Shown here piece by piece: positions 61,350-64,000 of a DNA stretch of 64,000 nucleotides. Numbering within the stretch: position 1 is the stretch's first letter; each line of letters opens with the position of its first letter. Made by a program: the position numbers and the translations under genes. This DNA is from Chitinophaga pinensis (GTDB lineage Bacteria > Bacteroidota > Bacteroidia > NS11-12g > UBA9320), in assembly GCA_945907065.1 (NCBI GenBank), contig CAMDSC010000001.1, positions 161,190 to 225,189 on the forward strand. Direction: 5' to 3'. The notes under the pieces were generated by a model that saw nothing but the letters and a program-made list of their open reading frames with translations, did no database searches and was not told the DNA's origin.

Positions 61350-64000
61350 TTGAAAAGATATACACTATTATTAATTTTTCTTTACTCATTACTTAAAGTA
61401 TCCGCCCAAACCGATACGGCTTCCTATCCTTATTGGATAGATATGATGCAGAATGAAACGGTTAATTTTTTTCAAACCCAACGAGCGTTTGAATTATACT
61501 GGCAAAATCGCCCTATAGAAAAAGGTTCAGGTTGGAAAGCCTTTAAACGTTGGGAATACAGTACAAGTCTTCGGACAGATATTAATGGAAATATAACTCC
61601 CGCTTCTGTTTATTATTACAATATTACAAAATGGGACAGTGCCAATGCTAACAAAAAATCAAAATATACAACTCTTGCTGCCCCTTGCTATTCCAATGGT
61701 TTGTGGAAAGAATTGGGGCCTCTAAAGTATCCAGTTAATAATACAGGCCAGCCTACAGGAATGGGGCGAATCAATGCATTAGCATTTCATCCCAAAGACA
61801 GCAATACAATTTATGCCGGAGCACCAGCTGGCGGCCTGTGGGTTAGTCGTGATTATGGTAAAACCTGGACGTGTAATACCGATACATTGCCCACTCTTGG
61901 CATTTCTTCTATAGCCATTGACTATAATGCACCCGATACAATTTATATAGGAACCGGAGACAGGGATGCAAGTGATGCTTCAAGTTTAGGAGTAATGTGG
62001 AGTAAAGATGGTGGTAAAAATTGGCTAAGCCGTAATTCAGGCATGGGCTCATTAACCGTAGGTCGATTAATTATTCATCCTCAAAACTCAGCTATTCTGT
62101 TAGCAGCCACCAATAACGGAATTTATCGTTCTACTAATTATGGAAGTAGCTGGACACAGCGAATAGGTGGTAATTTTAAAGATGTAGTTTTTTCTTCAGG
62201 TAGTCCAAATACTATTTTTGCAACTGCAAGTGGATTGTTTTATAAATCAAAAGACAATGGGGTTAGTTGGGCCCAAATAACAAAGGGGTTACCTACCTCT
62301 GGTATTTCAAGAGGTGTAATAGCAGTTACTCCTGCCGATTCCAATTATATATATTTTTTAGAAACCAGCGGGTCAGTATTTAAAGGGATGTATCGCAGTA
62401 TTGATAAAGGCGATTCATTTACAACCCGCAGCACCACTCCAAATATTATGGATTATAGCAACAATGGCTCGGGCGGTGGCGGACAGGCATGGTATGATTT
62501 GGATGTGGCAGCAGATCCAAACAATAAAGATGTTGTTTATTCCTGTGGTGTCAATATTTTTAAATCGGTAAACGGAGGCACTACATGGGCTATCAATGCC
62601 CATTGGGTAGGGTCGGGGGCACCTGCGGTTCATGCCGATAATCATGTTATGGAATACAATCCGCTCAATGATAATTTATATACAGGTTGCGATGGGGGAG
62701 TGTATTATACCCAAAATGGGGGTACAAATTGGAACAATATTTCATCGGGTTTAGGAGTTTCTCAAATTTATAAATTAGGCCAAAGTGCTACCAATAAAAA
62801 TGTGGTAATGAATGGCTATCAGGATAACGGCTCAGCACGCTATGACGGAAATTTTTATACAGTGTTTGGTGGCGATGGAATGGATTGTTTGGTTGATTTT
62901 ACAGATGAGTCCGTTGGTTTTGGAGAGATTTATTATGGCGATATTTTTAGAGTTAAAAATAATAATTCGCAAGGTTATATAGCTGGTAATGGTAAAAATG
63001 GAATAACCGAAGGTGGCGCATGGGTTACACCATTTGTATTAAAAGCTAATGATGCCAACACCATGTTTATTGGTTATAAAAATATTTGGCGAAGCTCAAA
63101 TGTAAAAGCTTCTTCCACGGCTTCCGTTACTTGGACAAAAATTTCGAATAGCCTTGCTGGAACCAACAGTAATAATTTTAACTTTTTGGAAAGTAATATT
63201 GCACAGCCTAACATGCTATATGCCGCAAGGGGCGATGCTAAATTATTTAAAACTTCCAATGCTAATGCGGCCACTCCAATATGGACAGATTTAACTTCTG
63301 CATTGCCCAATACGGCCACAGTTAGTGCTATTGAAACCAATTCAAAGGATAGTAATATTGTTTATATTTCTCAATCCAATAAAATTTATAAATCCACCAA
63401 TCAGGGTGCATCATGGACCAATATTACAAGTAATCTTCCAAGTGCCTCTTACCTTACTATAGTGCTTGATACAAACAGTACTAAGGAAGAAATTTATGTA
63501 GGTGGATGGGCGGGAGTCTATTATAAAGATAATACAATGACCAATTGGATTAAGTACAGTTATGGCTTACCCAAAACCACTCGTGTTCAGGATTTAGAAA
63601 TTTATTATTCACCTTCCGGCAAACCAAAAAGTCACTTGATTTGTGCCACCTATGGAAGGGGCAATTGGATTACTCCATTGCACGATGATAATAAAATTCC
63701 TGTAGCACAATTTGATGTAAAAGATACTGCGGTTTGCAAGCTCACATCCATTCAATTAACCAGTACGTCACTTAATTTACCAAGTAGTTTTTTATGGCAC
63801 ATTACTCCCAAAACCTATTCTTTTGCTGGAGGAACGGACAGTACTTCCGAAAATCCTATGGTTATTTTTTCTAATTTGAATAAATACAGCATCACCTTGA
63901 TTGCTGAAAATTGTATGGGCAAGGATACCATGATTCAAAATTTGAAGGTTGAAACATTTGACACAGTACGAAGGGCAAAGTGTAAACCTACAACTACCAA
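61350..64000 (+). CDS. Large secreted sortilin/BNR-repeat protein, cut by the window edge
   Basis: The frame is open from TTG 61350 to the window end (at least 883 codons). Signal peptide (about 1-20; MKRYTLLLIFLYSLLKVSAQ if TTG is read as Met). Then many beta-propeller Asp-box-like repeats: SRDYGKTW, SKDGGKNW, STNYGSSW, SKDNGVSW, SVNGGTTW, TQNGGTNW, STNQGASW, spread to about residue 690. A PKD-like region begins at about 775 (VAQFDVKDTAVCKLTSIQLTSTS). The mix is usual for T9SS-exported adhesins or glycosidase-like proteins. Divergent from the sigma gene and could share its control. Confidence 0.88.
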   Translation, partial: MKRYTLLLIFLYSLLKVSAQTDTASYPYWIDMMQNETVNFFQTQRAFELYWQNRPIEKGSGWKAFKRWEYSTSLRTDINGNITPASVYYYNITKWDSANANKKSKYTTLAAPCYSNGLWKELGPLKYPVNNTGQPTGMGRINALAFHPKDSNTIYAGAPAGGLWVSRDYGKTWTCNTDTLPTLGISSIAIDYNAPDTIYIGTGDRDASDASSLGVMWSKDGGKNWLSRNSGMGSLTVGRLIIHPQNSAILLAATNNGIYRSTNYGSSWTQRIGGNFKDVVFSSGSPNTIFATASGLFYKSKDNGVSWAQITKGLPTSGISRGVIAVTPADSNYIYFLETSGSVFKGMYRSIDKGDSFTTRSTTPNIMDYSNNGSGGGGQAWYDLDVAADPNNKDVVYSCGVNIFKSVNGGTTWAINAHWVGSGAPAVHADNHVMEYNPLNDNLYTGCDGGVYYTQNGGTNWNNISSGLGVSQIYKLGQSATNKNVVMNGYQDNGSARYDGNFYTVFGGDGMDCLVDFTDESVGFGEIYYGDIFRVKNNNSQGYIAGNGKNGITEGGAWVTPFVLKANDANTMFIGYKNIWRSSNVKASSTASVTWTKISNSLAGTNSNNFNFLESNIAQPNMLYAARGDAKLFKTSNANAATPIWTDLTSALPNTATVSAIETNSKDSNIVYISQSNKIYKSTNQGASWTNITSNLPSASYLTIVLDTNSTKEEIYVGGWAGVYYKDNTMTNWIKYSYGLPKTTRVQDLEIYYSPSGKPKSHLICATYGRGNWITPLHDDNKIPVAQFDVKDTAVCKLTSIQLTSTSLNLPSSFLWHITPKTYSFAGGTDSTSENPMVIFSNLNKYSITLIAENCMGKDTMIQNLKVETFDTVRRAKCKPTTT

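Overview
Organism: the window is AT-rich and tightly packed. It comes from a Bacteroidota bacterium, probably a free-living environmental member. The evidence is promoters of the TAnnTTTG type, few Shine-Dalgarno sites, secreted proteins ending in type IX secretion (T9SS) sorting domains, and family-typical genes (DUF3276, DUF4199, DUF1573, long NusB, fused RibBA, a sigma-54 regulator in front of lptE-secG). No rRNA, tRNA, CRISPR array, prophage or insertion sequence was seen, and no gene-free stretch exceeds about 270 bases. Layout, 1-46,538: mostly housekeeping and cell-envelope genes on both strands. They include a DUF983 protein, a broken membrane protein (601-2089), a GT39-like transferase, an M16 protease, a GT4 transferase, a Tat-type pirin, ribBA, nhaD, an ABC-F protein, a second pirin, a CDGSH protein, a TPR lipoprotein and homogentisate dioxygenase. 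An outer-membrane block follows (MlaD-like, amidase, LptD, PBP1A), then a Zn-phospholipase-like protein, rhomboid, lpxB, surE, secG, lptE, a sigma-54 regulator and miaB. After these come AI-2E, an ABC ATPase, gatC, plsC, leucine dehydrogenase, a GT-C protein, nusB, DUF1573, yajC, coaE, a phosphoribosyltransferase and a frameshifted DUF1801 gene. Layout, 61,180-46,541 (minus strand): this is the striking part, a run of 14 closely spaced or overlapping genes. It starts with an ECF sigma factor, a 91-residue one-helix protein that looks like an anti-sigma factor, and a periplasmic heavy-metal-sensor-like protein, the same three parts as CnrH-CnrY-CnrX. An MbnP-like copper protein, its MbnH-like diheme partner and a T9SS multicopper oxidase follow. 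Then come a sulfatase, a YHYH protein, two thioredoxin-fold proteins, a second YHYH protein, an unknown T9SS protein, a DUF1566/Lcl lectin-like protein and a second sulfatase. I infer a metal-responsive (probably copper) regulon that exports redox and sulfatase proteins to the cell surface. Divergent from it, a large T9SS-like sortilin/BNR-repeat protein (from 61,350) runs off the window. Oddities: three disruptions lie in T runs (two in 601-2089, one in the DUF1801 gene). coaE and one redoxin lack an ATG/GTG/TTG start in the right place, one sulfatase has a changed formylglycine motif, and a YHYH protein combines membrane helices with a T9SS tail.
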